NCBI GenBank assembly: GCA_014896455.1
Contig: JADBKJ010000021.1
Span: 62,001-126,000 of the forward strand
From: Thermoanaerobacter sp.
GTDB lineage: Bacteria > Bacillota > Thermoanaerobacteria > Thermoanaerobacterales > Thermoanaerobacteraceae
DNA length: 64,000 bases
Reading direction: 5' to 3'
The translations under genes and the position numbers were made by a program. This document shows positions 35,441 through 44,363 of this stretch, in pieces; the first letter of the stretch is position 1, and each line of letters opens with the position of its first letter. The notes under the pieces were generated by a model, which was not told the DNA's origin, made no database searches, and worked only from the letters and a program-made list of their open reading frames with translations.

Positions 35441-36121
35441 ATGAAAATAAAATCAATAATAGCAGTATTAATAGCAATAACTATAATTTTTTCTTTAAAT
35501 CCTGCCAGTGCTTCAATTTTTTATTCTTATGGATATTTCACTAAAAATACTGTAGCAAATAATTCAATAAGATTTTCTAATTCAAAGAACTTAATAATTA
35601 TAAAACAACCAGTTTCTTACAATGTCACATCTAAACAAACAACATCAAACCCATCAAATTCTTCTAATACCACTACTAGCAATGATTCTACTTTGCAAAA
35701 TAAAGGAGTAACACTTCAAACAACAAATATTTCTCTTTCCCAAGAGGAAAAAACTTTAATAGAATTAACAAATCAGGAAAGAATAAGCCGTAACTTAAAT
35801 CCTCTTCAGATAGATGAAAATCTCTGTAAAGTTGCCAGACTAAAAGCAGAAGACATGAAAGAAAATAACTATTTCTCTCATACTTCTCCAAGCTACGGCT
35901 CACCTTTCGACATGATGAAAAAATTTGGAATAAATTATTACTTGGCAGGTGAAAATATAGCCTTAAATTCAAATATTATAAAAGCTCACTATTCTTTAAT
36001 GAACTCAGAAGGACACAGGGCAAACATTTTAAATCCTAATTACAATAAAATTGGAGTTGGAATAGTAAAAAATAAAGAAGGCAATGGCATAATAGTGGTA
36101 GAAATGTTTATAAAAGATTAA
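35441..36121 (+). CDS. Secreted CAP-domain protein (SCP/PR1, YkwD-like)
   Basis: The 226-aa product has a signal peptide (MKIKSIIAVLIAITIIFSL, cleavage near ASAS), a Ser/Thr/Asn-rich linker (about 60-100) and a C-terminal CAP domain: LSQEEKTLIELTNQERISRN, FSHTSPSYGSPFDMM, YLAGENIALN and MNSEGHRANILNPNYNKIGV. YkwD-like CAP proteins are widespread in spore-formers; some are found on spores. Their biochemical role is unclear. A GAGGAGG site lies 8 bases before the ATG at 35441. The stop codon overlaps the left terminator hairpin duplicated by mini-element D. Confidence 0.88.
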   Translation: MKIKSIIAVLIAITIIFSLNPASASIFYSYGYFTKNTVANNSIRFSNSKNLIIIKQPVSYNVTSKQTTSNPSNSSNTTTSNDSTLQNKGVTLQTTNISLSQEEKTLIELTNQERISRNLNPLQIDENLCKVARLKAEDMKENNYFSHTSPSYGSPFDMMKKFGINYYLAGENIALNSNIIKAHYSLMNSEGHRANILNPNYNKIGVGIVKNKEGNGIIVVEMFIKD

Positions 36122-36142
36122 ATCCGGGTAAATCCCGGATTT

Positions 36143-36490
36143 CAGTTTGTTGACAAAGTTAAAAAATATTCAAAGGAGATATTTTGCATCGTCCGCTCCG
36201 ATGTTCCAAAGCGACAAAACTAAAGCTCGACCTTCGGGCTCCGGCAGGGTACCGGGCACAATCGGCCTCCTTGCCTCAGGTGCCCGCCTTCGCCATCCAT
36301 GGCTTCGGCCCTGCCTCCACCCTCAGTCTCGCTAAGTTTTGTTACCGCTTTGTAACAAGTCGCACCGATTGCAAAATATCTCCTTTGCGAAAGTTTGTCT
36401 ACAGTCTGAGAGAGTATACGAAATACTCTCTTTTTCTCTTGTCGCACCGATTGCAAAATATCTCCTTTACGAAAGTTTGTCTACAGTCTG
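36143..36490 (+). mobile_element. Terminator-associated mini-element, copy D (266-bp element plus captured hairpin and second right end)
   Basis: Bases 36143-36408 form a complete element (CAGTTTGTTGACAAAGTT ... CAGTCTG). They are followed by a foreign 32-bp hairpin with T-run (36409-36440, AGAGAGTATACGAAATACTC...) and then a second 50-bp copy of the element right end (36441-36490). The whole composite is flanked by perfect 23-bp direct repeats at 36120-36142 and 36491-36513, each an AAATCCGGG...CCCGGATTT terminator hairpin. The repeats overlap the stop codons of the CAP gene and of the convergent M18 gene. The first 298 bp are almost identical to copy E, differing by one inserted C near position 36191. 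Short reading frames inside are artefacts. Confidence 0.9.
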
Positions 36491-36511
36491 AAATCCGGGT
36501 AAATCCCGGAT

Positions 36512-37915
36512 TTAATCTTTTTCCATAAAGACTTTATAGGCCTTATAAGCCATATATACATCTACTTTGGAAGATAACTCATAAGGCGCATGCATGCTTA
36601 AAAGTGCAACGCCACAGTCTAAAACTTCCATGCCATAATTTGCAACGTATTGGGCAACTGTACCGCCGCCTCCCATGTCAACTTTGCCCAACTCACCTGT
36701 CTGCCATACTACTCCATTTTCATTGAAGAGTTTTCTCACTTTTCCGACAAACTCAGCATTTGCATCATTTGACCCTGCTTTTCCTCTTGAACCAGTGTAT
36801 TTAGTAATGCATACACCTTTCCCTAAATAAGCAGTGTTTTGTTTTTCACTGACTTCTGGATAAGTAGGATCAAATGCAGCATTTACATCAGCAGATAACA
36901 GTTCAGAATTAGCCAAAACCTTTCTCAATTTGATATCTGTACTTCCTTCGTATTTTTCTAATATTTCTGCAATAGCATTTTCGAAAAATCTTGATTGCAA
37001 ACCAGTATTGCCCATACTTCCAATCTCTTCTTTATCAGTAAATATCGCAACAGCCGTTCTCTCTGGCACCTCAAGCTCAAGAATAGCTCTTAAAGAAGTA
37101 TAAGCACAAACCCTGTCATCTTGACCATAAGCCCCAATCATACTTCTGTCAAAACCTATATCGCGAGGTTTATAGGCAGGCACTAATTCTAACTCAGCAC
37201 TTAAAAAGTCCTCTTCCACTATGCCATATTTTTCATTTAAATATTTCAAAATATTAGGTTTCACGCTGACTTCCTCAGAAAGAGGAATGCTTCCAATTAC
37301 AGCATTTAATGCTTCTCCTGTAACCACTTCTGCTGCTTTTTTTTCCATCTGGTCTTTCCCTAAGTGAGGCAATAAATCTGTTATGTAAAGGACAGGGTCA
37401 TTTTCATCTTCTCCCACTACAATGTTTATCTTCTCACCATTTGCTTTGACAATTACTCCATGGAGAGCCAAAGGAATTGTCACCCACTGATATTTTTTAA
37501 CACCGCCATAGTAATGGGTTTTAAATAAAGCTAAGCCGCCATCTTCATACATTGGATTAGGCTTTAGGTCAATTCTCGGAGAATCAATATGGGATGCTAC
37601 CGCCTTTATCCCCTTTTGCATTGACTCTTTACCAATTACAGCTAAAACCACTGATTTCCCCTTGTTGTTGTAATACACTTTGCTGCCCGGCTTTAAATTT
37701 GTAACTTTTTCAATATTGATAAAGCCATTCTTTTCTGCTATTTCTATAATCTTCTCTGTCGTTTCTCTTTCTGTCTTACATTTTGTCATAAAGTCTTTGT
37801 AGTCTTCACCAAACTGATAAACTTTTTCTTTTTCCTCATCAGAAATTTTAGTCCATGCATCTACGTTTTTGTAACCTAAACGCTTTTCAATTTCTTTTAA
37901 ATCTTTTTCTTCCAA
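36512..37915 (-). CDS. M18 family aminopeptidase
   Basis: This cytosolic, probably dodecameric zinc aminopeptidase has 467 aa. Visible motifs include AVASHIDSPRIDLKPNP with the first metal ligands, YDCG-type alternatives absent, the catalytic IFTDKEEIGSMGNTGLQSRF and the late metal histidine in GVALLSMHAPYELSSKVD. It starts at TTG (37915) with GGGGGG 8 bases upstream. Its stop codon lies in the right-hand terminator copy at mini-element D. A dyad-overlapped promoter is seen at 37934-37973. Confidence 0.9.
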   Translation of the reverse strand: MEEKDLKEIEKRLGYKNVDAWTKISDEEKEKVYQFGEDYKDFMTKCKTERETTEKIIEIAEKNGFINIEKVTNLKPGSKVYYNNKGKSVVLAVIGKESMQKGIKAVASHIDSPRIDLKPNPMYEDGGLALFKTHYYGGVKKYQWVTIPLALHGVIVKANGEKINIVVGEDENDPVLYITDLLPHLGKDQMEKKAAEVVTGEALNAVIGSIPLSEEVSVKPNILKYLNEKYGIVEEDFLSAELELVPAYKPRDIGFDRSMIGAYGQDDRVCAYTSLRAILELEVPERTAVAIFTDKEEIGSMGNTGLQSRFFENAIAEILEKYEGSTDIKLRKVLANSELLSADVNAAFDPTYPEVSEKQNTAYLGKGVCITKYTGSRGKAGSNDANAEFVGKVRKLFNENGVVWQTGELGKVDMGGGGTVAQYVANYGMEVLDCGVALLSMHAPYELSSKVDVYMAYKAYKVFMEKD

Positions 37916-37933
37916 TGAAATTACCCCCCGTGG

Positions 37934-37973
37934 TTTTTAGTATGGATGACATTCTGTATCAACAATATGATAC
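37934..37973 (-). promoter_or_regulatory. Promoter with overlapping dyad upstream of the M18 aminopeptidase
   Basis: TTGATA (37957-37962) and TAAAAA (37934-37939) are spaced by 17 bp on the minus strand. The -35 box lies inside a perfect inverted repeat, GTATCA-N6-TGATAC (37956-37973), which could be an operator. The binding protein is unknown. Confidence 0.5.
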
Positions 37974-38013
37974 GCTTTTTTTGTATAAAAGTCAAATTTA
38001 GCCTTATAAAAGA

Positions 38014-38640
38014 TTAGTTTTGTAAAATTGTCTCATTTTTAAGCATATAAATAGCAGCTTGAGTTCTGTCCTTCACATCTAATTTTTTGAAAATATTGTA
38101 AACGTGGTTCTTGACAGTTTTCTCGCTTAAAAATAGTTTTTGGGCAATTTCTTTATTGCTATACCCTTTAGAAATAAGTTTAAGAATCTCTATCTCTCTT
38201 GGTGTGAGGTCTTTTTTCAAGTTTTCATGGTTTATGTTGTCTATTTCTTCCATTAAAGAAGGATGAATATAAACTCCTCCATTGTAAATAGTCCTTATCG
38301 CTTTTATTAAATCGTCATATTCTGCATCCTTTAATATGTAACCTTCTACTCCTAATTTAAGCGCTTCTAAAAGATACTCTCTGTCATTGTAAATAGTTAA
38401 AAACAACACTTTACTTGGATGTTTTTCTTCTTTTAACATCTTTGCTGCCTTTATACCATTCATCACGGGCATATTCACATCCATAAGTATTAAATCAGGC
38501 ATAAATTTCTTTGCAAGTTTATAAGCCTCTTCCCCATTCGAAGCCTGAGAGATAACTTTTATATCATTTTCCATTTCTATAAGCTGGACTAATCCTTTCC
38601 TTATCAAGGCATGGTCATCAGCCACTAATAATCTGATCAT
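38014..38640 (-). CDS. NarL/LuxR-family response regulator (DegU-like)
   Basis: The 208-aa product has a receiver domain (VADDHALIRKGLVQL, phospho-acceptor Asp in LILMDVNMPVMNG, Lys in GYILKDAEYD) and a C-terminal LuxR-type HTH (DLTPREIEILKLISKGYSNK, EKTVKNHVYNIFKKLDVKDR). It is the partner of the DegS-like kinase directly upstream, whose gene it overlaps by 23 bases. I use the ATG at 38640 with AAGGGG upstream. By family it would regulate secreted enzymes, motility or competence genes; targets here are unknown. Confidence 0.9.
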   Translation of the reverse strand: MIRLLVADDHALIRKGLVQLIEMENDIKVISQASNGEEAYKLAKKFMPDLILMDVNMPVMNGIKAAKMLKEEKHPSKVLFLTIYNDREYLLEALKLGVEGYILKDAEYDDLIKAIRTIYNGGVYIHPSLMEEIDNINHENLKKDLTPREIEILKLISKGYSNKEIAQKLFLSEKTVKNHVYNIFKKLDVKDRTQAAIYMLKNETILQN

Positions 38641-39784
38641 CCTCAACACCCCTTACAGGTATAGAAATATAAATTTGAGTCCCTTTATTTTTAAAACTGC
38701 TTATTTCAAATTTGCCATTTAAAATTTCTACTCTTTCCTTCATGCCCATTAGACCATATCCTTGCCCAATATTTTCTTTATCAAATCCAATACCATCGTC
38801 TTTGATAATTATGCTGATAAATCGCATGCCAAATTCAAATTTAACAGAGGCATTTTTCGCCTTAGAATGCTTTTTTATATTTGTGAGAGCTTCTTGAATA
38901 ACCCTAAAACAGGTTATCTCAATCTCAGGACTGAGTCTTTTATAATCTGATAAAACAGTAAAATCAACAGCAATGTCCGTTTCTTCTGAAAAATTTTTTA
39001 TATACCTTGAAAGAGCAGGAATAAGTCCTAAATCGTCAAGAGCTGAAGGTCTTAAATCGTATATTATTTTCCTCACTTCTTTCAACGACTGCTGCACTAT
39101 ATCCTTTAAATTTTTGAGCTCCACTTTCGCCTGTTCAACATCTTTAGTTATCAACCTTTCACAAAGCTCAGACTTTAAAAGCACATTTGCCATAGCTTGT
39201 GCGGGACCATCGTGAATTTCCCTTGCAATTCTTTTTCTTTCTTCTTCTTGAGCCTCAATAATTTTTACGCTCAAAGCTTGCTTGTCCTTTAACTGTTCAA
39301 ACCGCATATTCATTTCTTTCAAATCACTGTTTAAATAATTAAGAGCTATATTAATTTGTGATGCAAGTTTTTCAGCTTTTTTTATAATGGCTTTGGTATC
39401 TAAAAGTTTCCTTTCTAATTCATTCCTTTTTTCAATTAATTCTTTTTCCTCCCGTCTTTTTAATGCCAACTCTATTTGTGCTTCTTTTGCCTCTTCATAG
39501 GCTTCTTTTATAGCTTGCTCAGAGAGGTGGCCAAATTGTTTGCTTACAAATGCCAGCTTTAACCTGCACTTTTTTTCTCTTCTCTCACACAGTTCTACTT
39601 CTTTTATCACATTTACAACTTGGACTTTTAGCTCTTCTAATTGCCCTTCTAACTTTCTCGCTTCTTCTTTTACTTTTTCTAAAATATCAAAAATTTGTTC
39701 CTTGCTGTTTTCAATCACTTCAATAGTTTTTTCTACGATATTGTCTAATCGCTTTTTATAAGCAACTTCCATGTTAAGACTCAT
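38618..39784 (-). CDS. DegS-like cytosolic sensor histidine kinase
   Basis: This 388-aa kinase lacks membrane segments. A long coiled-coil sensor region (about residues 10-180) precedes a HisKA_3 dimerisation domain with RKRIAREIHDGPAQAMANVL (phospho-His) and an HATPase domain (DDGIGFDKENIGQGYGLMGM). Cytosolic location and the long helical sensor match DegS. The ATG at 39784 has AGGAGGTG 6 bases upstream; the longer frame has none. It forms a two-component pair with the overlapping response-regulator gene. Confidence 0.9.
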   Translation of the reverse strand: MSLNMEVAYKKRLDNIVEKTIEVIENSKEQIFDILEKVKEEARKLEGQLEELKVQVVNVIKEVELCERREKKCRLKLAFVSKQFGHLSEQAIKEAYEEAKEAQIELALKRREEKELIEKRNELERKLLDTKAIIKKAEKLASQINIALNYLNSDLKEMNMRFEQLKDKQALSVKIIEAQEEERKRIAREIHDGPAQAMANVLLKSELCERLITKDVEQAKVELKNLKDIVQQSLKEVRKIIYDLRPSALDDLGLIPALSRYIKNFSEETDIAVDFTVLSDYKRLSPEIEITCFRVIQEALTNIKKHSKAKNASVKFEFGMRFISIIIKDDGIGFDKENIGQGYGLMGMKERVEILNGKFEISSFKNKGTQIYISIPVRGVEDDQIISG

Positions 39785-39954
39785 GTATTTCACCTCCTGA
39801 GCCTCACTTCTTTTATAATTCGACAAAGAACAAAAAAATCCTGCATTTTAAAGAAAAAATTGCTAAGGTAAAGAAAAAACAAAAAAAATACCCTTCTCGG
39901 GCAATCTTTATCTTTAATCGGTTATTATGCCACATCCTTTTAAAAATTCAATAG

Positions 39955-40650
39955 CTATTTTTGTATTTCTACTTTTGAATTCGGTGATTGAGGTACAGGA
40001 ATCGTAAATTTGTCGCCATTTACATCCACATAGCTGGCAGGCACATCTCCTACTATTATACTTTCTGCTATTGGCATGTGAAGTGTAACTGCTACTTTAT
40101 CTGATGCTAAAGGTGCAATTATGCGTATTGTAGTTTGTATGTCTAAATATATTCTATGCCTTGTCTGATTTATCCCTGCAGGTTCAAACTCTGAACTAAA
40201 ATCCACATCCACTGTTCCCACAGGCAAAAGCCCAATTTTTATTTTAGGCCCTACATTTGCAAATAAATCGCTGGAAAACACAGAACCTAAGGGAATTTTG
40301 GCATGCAAAGGTCCTATATTGTTTAAATTTTCCTTGACTTCTTTTGTTATCTTGGCCGCTAAAAGATTCATCTCAATAGTATTTGCTTGAAGCATAGATA
40401 CCTTGCCATTGTTATCAGTTCTCACATAGATTAAATCTTTATACTCTATTCCTTTTAACACTCTTTCATTTATAGCATCATTTATAGTATTTACAGCTGT
40501 TTCTTTTGCTAAAGTTTCACTTACTGCTATAATAGCCGGTTTTAATCGATATTCTGTAAAATAGTATAAAACTACAAATAAAACAACTATGTAAATCAAA
40601 TATATGTAAAACGAATTAACCCGCCTCAGTCCCCATTTTTTCCTTTTCAA
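39955..40650 (-). CDS. yunB: Sporulation protein YunB
   Basis: The 231-aa product has one N-terminal membrane helix (FYIYLIYIVVLFVVLYYF) and the YunB domain with RLKPAIIAVSETLAKETAVN, KIPLGSVFSSDLFANVGPKI and NQTRHRIYLDI. In Bacillus yunB is a sigma-E-controlled gene needed for full spore formation. The start is TTG at 40650 with GGGAGGTG 6 bases upstream; the GTG at 40659 lies within the site. A weak CCC/GGG hairpin with a T-run follows the gene at about 39881-39905. Confidence 0.87.
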   Translation of the reverse strand: MKRKKWGLRRVNSFYIYLIYIVVLFVVLYYFTEYRLKPAIIAVSETLAKETAVNTINDAINERVLKGIEYKDLIYVRTDNNGKVSMLQANTIEMNLLAAKITKEVKENLNNIGPLHAKIPLGSVFSSDLFANVGPKIKIGLLPVGTVDVDFSSEFEPAGINQTRHRIYLDIQTTIRIIAPLASDKVAVTLHMPIAESIIVGDVPASYVDVNGDKFTIPVPQSPNSKVEIQK

Positions 40651-40694
40651 GCAAAACACCTCCCCTATATTTTATGTTAGAGAAGGTGTTTTGG

Positions 40695-41129
40695 TTACTC
40701 ATTTTTTATTTTTTTATAAAAATCATGTTCTGTCATAACAGATATCCCATTTTCCTTTAAAATCCTTGTGGTAATCCCATTTCCATCTATTAAATTTCCA
40801 GAAAAAGTGCCATCGTAAATTTCTCCACAGCCACAAGAAGGGCTTTTAGCTTTAAAAATTGCCTCATTTATCTTGTACATTTTAGCTATTTTTAAAGTCT
40901 CATAGGCTCCTCTATAGAAATTTTCTGTAACCTCTTCTCCTTCAATGTTAAAAACCTTATCACCTTTTATCTCAGAGGGTAGACGCGGAGTTGGAAGTCC
41001 ACCTAATTGCTCAGGACAAACTAAAATAGCCTTCCCTTCTTCTACTAATCTTTTTATTTCTTTTTTTTCATTGTTTCCCCCATCGTATTTGCAGTTAACT
41101 CCAGCTAGACAAGCACTTACCAAATACAT
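40695..41129 (-). CDS. DUF523 family protein
   Basis: The 144-aa product begins MYLVSACLAGVNCKYDGGNN and contains VCPEQLGGLPTPRLPSEI and AKSPSCGCGEIYDGTF, the cysteine-rich pattern of DUF523. Conserved cysteines (ACLAGVNC, CPE, SCGCG) suggest metal or Fe-S binding; the function is unknown. It starts 12 bases after the mutS2 stop and 45 bases upstream of yunB. Confidence 0.85.
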   Translation of the reverse strand: MYLVSACLAGVNCKYDGGNNEKKEIKRLVEEGKAILVCPEQLGGLPTPRLPSEIKGDKVFNIEGEEVTENFYRGAYETLKIAKMYKINEAIFKAKSPSCGCGEIYDGTFSGNLIDGNGITTRILKENGISVMTEHDFYKKIKNE

Positions 41130-41140
41130 TTTACCATCCC

Positions 41141-43516
41141 CTATTTATCAGCTAATTCTACTATAGTAACGCCGTCTCCTCCTTCACCGTATTTACCTAA
41201 TCTAAAAGATTTAACATGCTTATTGTTTCTTAAAAATTGTGATATCCCTGTCCTTAACACCCCTGTACCACGTCCGTGAATAATTGTCACCTCCTTAAGT
41301 CCGGCTAAATAAGCATCGTCTATATATTTTTCCACCTCTAATAAAGCATCGTCAAGGTTTTTACCTCTTACATCTATGGAAGTGCTTATAGATTGAGACT
41401 TTTCGTGTACAAATTTACTGTAGCCTTTTTTTACTTCCTCGTTTTCTTTCTCCTCTGCTGCCCTTAAATTGCTTATATGAACTGTCATCTTTAAAATTCC
41501 TGCCTGTATTTCTACATTTCCCGATTTGTCAGGAAGAGAAAGTACAATCCCATTTTGGTCCAAAGGTACTATATAGACTGTCTGTCCCTCTTTTAAATTA
41601 TCAGGGATTCTGCTGTAGTGAGCCTCTTTAGGTTTTAAAACTTCTTCTTCTAATTCTTCTAAATTTTTCTTTAATTCTTCTCTTACTTCTTGTATTATCC
41701 TGTCTTTATTTTGTGTGCTTTCTTCTACCTCTTTTATTTTTTTAATTATTTCCTCGGCAGTAAATTTCGCCTCTTGTATTATTTTTCTCGCCTTTTCTTT
41801 CGCTTCTTTTAATATCTTATCCTTTTCACTTTGCAATTTTTTCTTTTCTTTTTCTAATTCCTCTTTTAAAATTTCTACATCTTTCTTTAAAAAAGCTATT
41901 TCTTGATTTGCCTTTTCCAATTCCCTTCTTTTACTTTCGACGTCTGCAATTATGTCTTCAAATTTTAAAGCTTCTCCTGAAATATACTTTCTCGCATTTT
42001 CTATTATTTGCTGAGGAAGTCCTAATCTTTTAGATATTTCAAAGGCATTGCTTTTGCCAGGAAGGCCTATTATAAGTTTATAGGTAGGCTTTAAAGTTTC
42101 AACATCAAATTCCACACTGGCATTTTTTACGCCTGGTACTTTTAAGGCATACTGTTTTAGCTCACTATAATGGGTAGTAGCTATTGTCTTCGCACCAATC
42201 TTATGCAAGGTATCAAGAATACTCATAGCCAAAGCGGCACCTTCTATAGGGTCTGTACCTGCTCCTAATTCGTCTAACAAAACAAGGCAATTTTTGTTTA
42301 CTTTTTGGAGTATACTTACAATATTCGTCATATGAGAAGAAAAAGTGCTTAAGCTTTGTTCAATACTCTGTTCATCGCCTATATCCACAAAAACTTCCTC
42401 AAATATTGAAACCTGTGACCTTTCTCCCGCAGGAATATTAAGCCCCGCCATTGTCATTAAAGTTAAAAGTCCCACTGTTTTTAAAGTTACAGTTTTCCCA
42501 CCTGTATTAGGGCCAGTAATGACTAAAGTATTAAATTGGTCTCCTATATATATATCTATAGGGACAATTACTTCCTGATTTATGAGAGGATGCCTTGCTT
42601 TTTTTAAATTAATATATCCCATTGTATTGAGCTCTGGCCTTACGGCTTTTAGCTTTAAAGAATATTTAGCCTTAGCAAATATAAAATCTAAATCGGAAAC
42701 TATTTCAATGTCATCAAATAAAATTTGTGAATACTTTTTGACCTCTTGAGAAAGTTCCAAAAGTATTCTCTGTATCTCCTGCTTCTCTTTTAATTCCACT
42801 TGTCTCAATTCGTTGTTTAGGTCAACCACTTGCATAGGTTCAATAAAAAGAGTAGCACCACTGGAGGATTGGTCGTGGACGATACCTTTAAAAGTGCTGC
42901 GATATTCTTGTTTTACAGGTACAACGTATCTTCCCTGTCTTACAGTTATAATAGGCTCTTGCAATTCTTTTTGACGTGTAGAAATTATTGAATTCAATGT
43001 CGCCCTTATTTTTTCATTTATGCTCAATTTCTGCCTTCTTAAAGCTTTAAGCATTGGAGAAGCATCATCTGCTATTTCATCTTCTGAAATTATTATATTT
43101 TCAATCCTTTTTTCCAAATTTTTTATCGGTAAGACTTTTTTATCATATTCTTTTAACCTTACAAATCTATCACTTTCTTGAAGATTTTTAAAATAGCCTT
43201 TTATTTGGCTTACCAAGTTAAGAAATTTCTTTATCTTTAAAAGCTCTTGGTTATAAAGCACGGAATCTATTTGTGCTTTTTTTATATAATCCCTTATGTC
43301 CTCAAAAGCAAAAGAAATACCTCCATAGGAGGAAATAAAGCTAATTGCCTCATTCAGTAAATCTAATTCCCTCTCTATTTCCTCTATGTCTTTTTTTATG
43401 ACAATATCTAATGCTTTTTGTTTGCCTAAATCCGAATCACAATAGCCAACAATAAACTCCACTACCTTGTCAAATTCAAGACTTTTTATTGCTCTACTAT
43501 TAATCCCTCTCACCAT
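41141..43516 (-). CDS. mutS2: MutS2 (ribosome rescue/recombination ATPase with Smr domain)
   Basis: The 791-aa MutS2 has a core/clamp region (1-320), the MutS ATPase with Walker A VITGPNTGGKTVTLKTVGL, LDELGAGTDPIEGAALAMSI and TTHYSELKQYA, a long coiled coil (about 515-640) and a C-terminal Smr nuclease domain (VDVRGKNLDDALLEVEKYI, TIIHGRGTGVLRTGI). The mismatch-recognition domain of MutS is absent. In Bacillus MutS2 acts on collided ribosomes; in other bacteria it suppresses recombination. GAGGAG lies 7 bases before the ATG. It overlaps the tail of the U32 pseudogene. Confidence 0.95.
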   Translation of the reverse strand: MVRGINSRAIKSLEFDKVVEFIVGYCDSDLGKQKALDIVIKKDIEEIERELDLLNEAISFISSYGGISFAFEDIRDYIKKAQIDSVLYNQELLKIKKFLNLVSQIKGYFKNLQESDRFVRLKEYDKKVLPIKNLEKRIENIIISEDEIADDASPMLKALRRQKLSINEKIRATLNSIISTRQKELQEPIITVRQGRYVVPVKQEYRSTFKGIVHDQSSSGATLFIEPMQVVDLNNELRQVELKEKQEIQRILLELSQEVKKYSQILFDDIEIVSDLDFIFAKAKYSLKLKAVRPELNTMGYINLKKARHPLINQEVIVPIDIYIGDQFNTLVITGPNTGGKTVTLKTVGLLTLMTMAGLNIPAGERSQVSIFEEVFVDIGDEQSIEQSLSTFSSHMTNIVSILQKVNKNCLVLLDELGAGTDPIEGAALAMSILDTLHKIGAKTIATTHYSELKQYALKVPGVKNASVEFDVETLKPTYKLIIGLPGKSNAFEISKRLGLPQQIIENARKYISGEALKFEDIIADVESKRRELEKANQEIAFLKKDVEILKEELEKEKKKLQSEKDKILKEAKEKARKIIQEAKFTAEEIIKKIKEVEESTQNKDRIIQEVREELKKNLEELEEEVLKPKEAHYSRIPDNLKEGQTVYIVPLDQNGIVLSLPDKSGNVEIQAGILKMTVHISNLRAAEEKENEEVKKGYSKFVHEKSQSISTSIDVRGKNLDDALLEVEKYIDDAYLAGLKEVTIIHGRGTGVLRTGISQFLRNNKHVKSFRLGKYGEGGDGVTIVELADK

Positions 43517-43876
43517 CGCAAAACTCCTCTGTAAAAATGTCCCTTAGTATATTTCCCTTCTAAAATTTCAATTTCATTCCCTTTTAAATTTTCAATATGC
43601 ATTTTTAAAACTTTCTCCATTTCTTCACCTTTTTCTATTGTATCAAACTTCTTTTGGCAATACCTTTAATCTGCTTCAGGTAAGTTCATAAGATAAAATC
43701 ACAGCGCAAGGTTTAAAGTAATCTACAGCTAAATTGTTAAAAATATTCAAAGGATAATCTATAAATATCTCAAAGTCATAATTTTTTGCAATATGATAAA
43801 GCCCTAAATTTGAAACCAAAATTTTGTTTATCTCCACAACTTGTAAAAATTCTAATTTAGGCTTTATTCTTCTCAC
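43510..43876 (-). pseudogene. Remnant of a U32 family peptidase
   Basis: A 66-codon frame (43676-43876) contains ILVSNLGLYHIAKNYDFEIF and DYPLNIFNNLAVDYFKP, the core pattern of U32 peptidases (VSNLG...DYxLNIFNSLA). The U32 sequence continues in the next frame after ELT (LKQIKGIAKRS) and then in the third frame (EKGEEMEKVLKMHIENLKG...YTKGHFYRGVLRW). So at least two frame shifts and large internal losses have occurred compared with a typical gene of about 400 codons. It lies between zapA and mutS2. The first frame could still be translated from GTG at 43876, but the product could not be an active peptidase. Confidence 0.83.
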
Positions 43877-43878
43877 CT

Positions 43879-44253
43879 TTACTTTTCTTCATCAAAAGTT
43901 TCTATAAACTGCCGAAACTCTTCCTCTGTCTCTAAAAGCTGTTGTTTGGTTTTAGTAAGCTCCTCCTCTAATTGTTTTATATAACGATTTTTTTCTTCTA
44001 ATTCTGCTTTTAAAGAAAGCAATTCCTTTTTGATAGCATTATTTTCTTCTTTTGCAATAAAAAGTTCATCTGCAATATTTAAAGACGACAAAAGTAGTAG
44101 CTGCATTTGTGATAACTTTTCGTAGTTTTGGAGCAATTCTTTAATTACATTGTCTACATAATTGGCAAGTTTTATTACATGCTCTTCAGGATAATCAGAT
44201 TTTAAAATATATTCATTCCCATTGATAATCACGGTAACCTTATTTAACTCCAC
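43879..44253 (-). CDS. zapA: Cell division protein ZapA
   Basis: The 124-aa product has the ZapA N-terminal domain NKVTVIINGNEYILKSDYPE with VIKLANYVDNVIKEL, and a long C-terminal coiled coil (about 60-120). ZapA bundles FtsZ filaments at mid-cell. The location between pheT and mutS2 is the usual one for Firmicutes. The U32 remnant follows directly. Confidence 0.9.
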   Translation of the reverse strand: MELNKVTVIINGNEYILKSDYPEEHVIKLANYVDNVIKELLQNYEKLSQMQLLLLSSLNIADELFIAKEENNAIKKELLSLKAELEEKNRYIKQLEEELTKTKQQLLETEEEFRQFIETFDEEK

Positions 44254-44330
44254 AAAAACATCCCCTTAATCTTTTGTTATTTTATTTACTTCTACATTAA
44301 AGTGCAATTTCCTTCTTAATTAAGACAAAA

Positions 44331-44363
44331 GATAGAAAAGGCTGTAAAATAGCCTTTTCTATC
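44331..44363 (-). terminator. Terminator of pheST
   Basis: GATAGAAAAGGCT / AGCCTTTTCTATC forms a 13-bp perfect stem over the pheT stop codon, followed on the minus strand by TTTTGTC. Confidence 0.85.

Noticed and set aside
36147-36528. Open frames of 62-114 codons within mini-element D, repeated in mini-element E (56497-56896)
   Set aside because: They arise from the conserved GC-rich repeat itself, occur on both strands, have no ribosome sites and match no protein pattern. Their similarity only reflects the repeat.
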